In this document: in pieces, positions 33,977 to 36,113 of the stretch
Layout: each line of letters starts with the position of its first letter
Position numbering within the stretch: the stretch's first letter is position 1
The notes under the pieces: model-generated
Databases searched by the model: none
What the model was told of the DNA's origin: nothing
Seen by the model: only the letters and a program-made list of their open reading frames with translations
Source of the DNA: Pelotomaculum terephthalicicum JT
GTDB taxonomy: Bacteria > Bacillota > Desulfotomaculia > Desulfotomaculales > Pelotomaculaceae
Length of the DNA stretch: 36,113 bases
Direction of reading: 5' to 3'
NCBI RefSeq assembly: GCF_022410535.1
Contig: NZ_JAKNBL010000030.1
Coordinates: 1-36,113, forward strand
Program-made: the position numbers and the translations under genes

Positions 33977-34032
33977 TTTAAATGCTAATTAGGTAGCGGC
34001 CTTTTTTAGGTTCAATCGAATTAGCATTTAAT
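33977..34032. repeat. 13-bp inverted repeat in the ligase upstream region
   Basis: Arms TTAAATGCTAATT and AATTAGCATTTAA are separated by about 28 nt that include a poly-T stretch. The function is unknown; it may be a binding site pair or a cruciform. Confidence 0.4.
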
Positions 34033-34065
34033 AGCATATGAACAAGTTTTATTTATGTTTTAAAT

Positions 34066-34080
34066 TGCTACACTGTAAAT
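34066..34080. promoter_or_regulatory. Candidate upstream activator element, promoter 4
   Basis: TGCTACACTGTAAAT is a weaker copy of the element at 31313. A second related site in inverted orientation (CAGTTACAAAACTGAACAC, about 34133-34151) lies nearer the promoter. Confidence 0.45.
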
Positions 34081-34203
34081 AAAGTGGACAAATGTGTGAA
34101 TAATTAGCGAATCTTTGAAATAGGTTCCTTGACAGTTACAAAACTGAACACTAGTATTAAACACATATATCCAAATTATCTGTAAATACGCGGTTTTTCG
34201 GGT

Positions 34204-34219
34204 TGGCATAAATATTGCA
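34204..34219 (+). promoter_or_regulatory. Sigma-54 promoter 4 (CoA ligase)
   Basis: TGGCAT, five bases, TTGCA is a one-mismatch match to the -24/-12 consensus, about 80 nt upstream of the ATG at 34298. Confidence 0.75.
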
Positions 34220-34297
34220 GTTATGATTGGCAAGGAGGTGTTAAAGAGGAATTTTAACTAGGTCTTTTGTTATCAAGTTATAGGGAGGAGGTCTTTT

Positions 34298-35947
34298 ATG
34301 TTAGAAGGTGCTCTGCAATGGCCGGAAAAGCTCCGGGAGGATTATATCAAGAAAGGTTACTGGGAGAATGTCAGCATTGGTGATGCATTTGATCGGGTAG
34401 CCGAGTTTTTTCCGAAAAGAGAAGCATTGGTTTGCAATGATGTAAGAATTTCCTATGATCGGCTAAGAATCATTACCGATCATCTGGCGAAGAGTTTCTT
34501 GTCAGCCGGGTTGAAGCCACTGGATACTGTTATTATCCAGTTGCCAAACGTGCCCGAGTTTGTCTACTGCTTTTTAGCTTTAATTAAAGCAGGAATAATA
34601 CCCGTTTTGAGTCTTCCGCAGCACAGGTTTGGCGAGATTTCCGGCTTAGCCACGGCCAGCAAGGCCAAGGCGTATATAATTCCTGACACATACAGAGGGT
34701 TTAGTTATCCCGAATTAGCTAAAGAAGTGCAGGAGGCAGTTCCCTCAATTGAAAAAGTAATTGTTGCAGGTGTGACGGCGAATGAGGGCCAAACTTTAAT
34801 CAGTACCTTGCTCGGTAATGTTATGGATATAGAGACAACAAACGGGCCGGAGATAGCCAAACCGGACCCTTCAGAAGTAGCTCTTTTACTGTTGTCAGGA
34901 GGGACAACAGGCATACCCAAAATAATACCGAGGACTCACAACGATTACGTGTACAATTGCAAAATTAATGCAATGTATGTCGGTATGAATAAATACTCCA
35001 GATACCTGGCTGTTGCCCCGATGGCTCATAACATGAGTATGTCCTGCCCAGGCGTTTTGGGGACACTTTTGTACGGCGGAACCGTTGTGTTGGCCCAATC
35101 GACTGCTGCCCAGGCAATGTGTGAATTAGTTGAAAAAGAAAAAATAACTATTTTGCCCCTGGTTCCAACGCTGGTTATTAATATTCTGAATTTCCCTGAG
35201 CGAAAAAATTACGATTTATCATCACTGTTTTGCATTATTTCAGGAGCGTCTAAGACAAATCTGGAAGTAGCCAAAAGAGTAAACGCCGAATTAGCGGGAT
35301 GTACCTTATTCCTTCAGTTCGGTATGGCAGAAGGCATGGTAACAATGAGTGACCCGGATAACCCGAAAGAACTGGAGACCATTGGCAAGCCCCTTTCCCC
35401 GGCCGACGAAGTTCGCATTGTTGACGAAGAAGGCAGAGATCTCAAACCCGGGGAAATCGGCGAATTGTTATGCCGGGGACCATATACAATTCAGGGATAC
35501 TTTAACTCGCCAGAAGTTAATGCCCGCTCATTTACGCCCGATGGCTTTTATCGAACAGGAGACGTTGTCCGCTGGGACGTTGGAACAGGGTGTCTGGTGA
35601 TTGAAGGTCGCCAGAAAGATTTGATTAACAGAGGCGGCGAAAAAATCAGTGCAGAAGAAGTAGAGAATTTGATTTTAGCCAATCCAAAAGTAAAAAACGC
35701 GGCAGTGGTAGCAATGCCCGATCCTGTTCTGGGTGAGAAAGGCTGCGCATTTGTAATCCTGAAAGATAACGAAACATTAACGTTTGAAGAATTAATCAGT
35801 TTCCTGAAGGATAAGCAAATGGCCAGCTTTAAATTACCCGAGCGCTTAGAAATAGTCGATTCCTTCCCGCTGACGAACATTGGAAAAGTGTCTAAAAAAG
35901 ACTTGAGGTTATTGATAGAACAAAAATTAGCAAAAGAAAACTTGTAA
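34298..35947 (+). CDS. AMP-forming acyl-CoA ligase, aryl-acid (EntE/DhbE-like) type
   Basis: This 549-residue ANL-superfamily enzyme activates a carboxylic acid to an acyl-adenylate, then to a CoA thioester. Visible core motifs are A3 LLSGGTTGIPK (about 198-208), FGMAEG, A7 GFYRTGDVVRW (about 415), A8 GRQKDLINRGGEKISAEEVE and A10 NIGKVSKKDLR with the catalytic lysine. Overall layout, with an N-terminal W-x-N-x-x-I-G-D-A-F-like block (YWENVSIGDAFD), resembles 2,3-dihydroxybenzoate-AMP ligases, so an aromatic or cyclic acid is a plausible substrate. No carrier protein is nearby, so CoA is the expected acceptor. RBS GGGAGGAGG is upstream of the ATG. Confidence 0.88.
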   Translation: MLEGALQWPEKLREDYIKKGYWENVSIGDAFDRVAEFFPKREALVCNDVRISYDRLRIITDHLAKSFLSAGLKPLDTVIIQLPNVPEFVYCFLALIKAGIIPVLSLPQHRFGEISGLATASKAKAYIIPDTYRGFSYPELAKEVQEAVPSIEKVIVAGVTANEGQTLISTLLGNVMDIETTNGPEIAKPDPSEVALLLLSGGTTGIPKIIPRTHNDYVYNCKINAMYVGMNKYSRYLAVAPMAHNMSMSCPGVLGTLLYGGTVVLAQSTAAQAMCELVEKEKITILPLVPTLVINILNFPERKNYDLSSLFCIISGASKTNLEVAKRVNAELAGCTLFLQFGMAEGMVTMSDPDNPKELETIGKPLSPADEVRIVDEEGRDLKPGEIGELLCRGPYTIQGYFNSPEVNARSFTPDGFYRTGDVVRWDVGTGCLVIEGRQKDLINRGGEKISAEEVENLILANPKVKNAAVVAMPDPVLGEKGCAFVILKDNETLTFEELISFLKDKQMASFKLPERLEIVDSFPLTNIGKVSKKDLRLLIEQKLAKENL

Positions 35948-36000
35948 TTAAGGATTTTACTACAAGTTTTGTTTTAATTTATTTTAGGAGGGGTTATTTT

Positions 36001-36113
36001 ATGAAAATACTTTCACCTGTTAAATTCAAGAATCTTTCTTTGAAAAACAGATTGGTTTGGCTGCCGATGGTTAGCTGGCTTGCCGATGAAGGCGGTTATG
36101 TGACTCCGGCCCT
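36001..36113 (+). CDS. Old-yellow-enzyme family NADH:flavin oxidoreductase, start only
   Basis: The first 37 codons read KILSPVKFKNLSLKNRLVWL and then PMVSWLADEGGYVTPA, the N-terminal barrel strand of OYE/2,4-dienoyl-CoA reductase family proteins (FSPIKIGNLELKNRIVMAPM type). AGGAGGGG precedes the ATG. The gene runs off the right edge. It follows the CoA ligase by 53 nt and probably belongs to the same transcript, reducing an unsaturated ring or enoyl intermediate. Confidence 0.75.
   Translation, partial: MKILSPVKFKNLSLKNRLVWLPMVSWLADEGGYVTPA

Overview
The window looks like the chromosome of an anaerobic, spore-former-type member of the Bacillota (Clostridia or Desulfotomaculia). The indications are strong GGAGG ribosome binding sites, TTG and GTG starts, a plasmalogen-type (PlsA) reductase, an AcoR-type sigma-54 regulator and CoA-based catabolic genes. 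This assignment is inference from gene content; there is no rRNA or marker gene. By eye, the window has two halves of different composition: GC-rich from 1 to about 18.7 kb, and clearly AT-richer from about 19.4 kb to the right edge. Gene debris lies between them.

Left half (1-18.7 kb): a dense lipid-synthesis locus. It combines pieces of a polyunsaturated-fatty-acid (Pfa) type synthase with phospholipid genes. The synthase pieces are a KR-DH protein cut at its 5' end, a double-hotdog DH protein fused to a 1-acylglycerol-phosphate acyltransferase, a PfaD-type enoyl reductase and an Sfp-type phosphopantetheinyl transferase. The phospholipid genes form a complete CDP-diacylglycerol to phosphatidylethanolamine route (cdsA, pssA, psd). 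A PlsA homologue (ester-to-vinyl-ether reductase family) and a radical SAM protein lie in the same operon. A convergent ABC exporter with a C-terminal cyclic-nucleotide-binding domain is encoded on the minus strand. The simplest reading is a self-contained module that builds an unusual acyl chain, places it on a phosphatidylethanolamine backbone and reduces it to an ether-type lipid. Several members look damaged: PlsA has an internal deletion with a frameshift, the ABC exporter has a frameshift in its ATPase domain, and no KS, AT or ACP domain is visible. Two paralogous AraC-family regulators follow. A 17-nt motif is shared between the region upstream of cdsA and the region upstream of the second AraC gene.

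Junction (18.75-19.7 kb): a tRNA T-arm-like fragment, a Phd/YefM antitoxin with a truncated RelE/ParE-type toxin, and a truncated ABC ATPase that overlaps a remnant partner gene.

Right half (19.7-36.1 kb): a catabolic region under an AcoR-like sigma-54 activator. I find four good -24/-12 promoters, ahead of the split phosphotransferase operon, the ACMSD-family amidohydrolase, the enoyl-CoA hydratase and the CoA ligase. Each has a TGTTACA-type element 70-220 nt upstream. The genes encode the two halves of a PEP-synthase-like phosphotransferase (as in phenylphosphate synthase), an ACMSD-family amidohydrolase, a HAD-like protein, two small unrecognised proteins, a ten-helix membrane protein, a threonine synthase, enoyl-CoA hydratase, a VOC protein, 3-hydroxyacyl-CoA dehydrogenase, an aryl-type AMP-forming ligase and the start of an old-yellow-enzyme family reductase. 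This suggests phosphorylation-dependent activation of a (probably phenolic or cyclic) substrate followed by CoA-thioester oxidation. The substrate cannot be read from the sequence.
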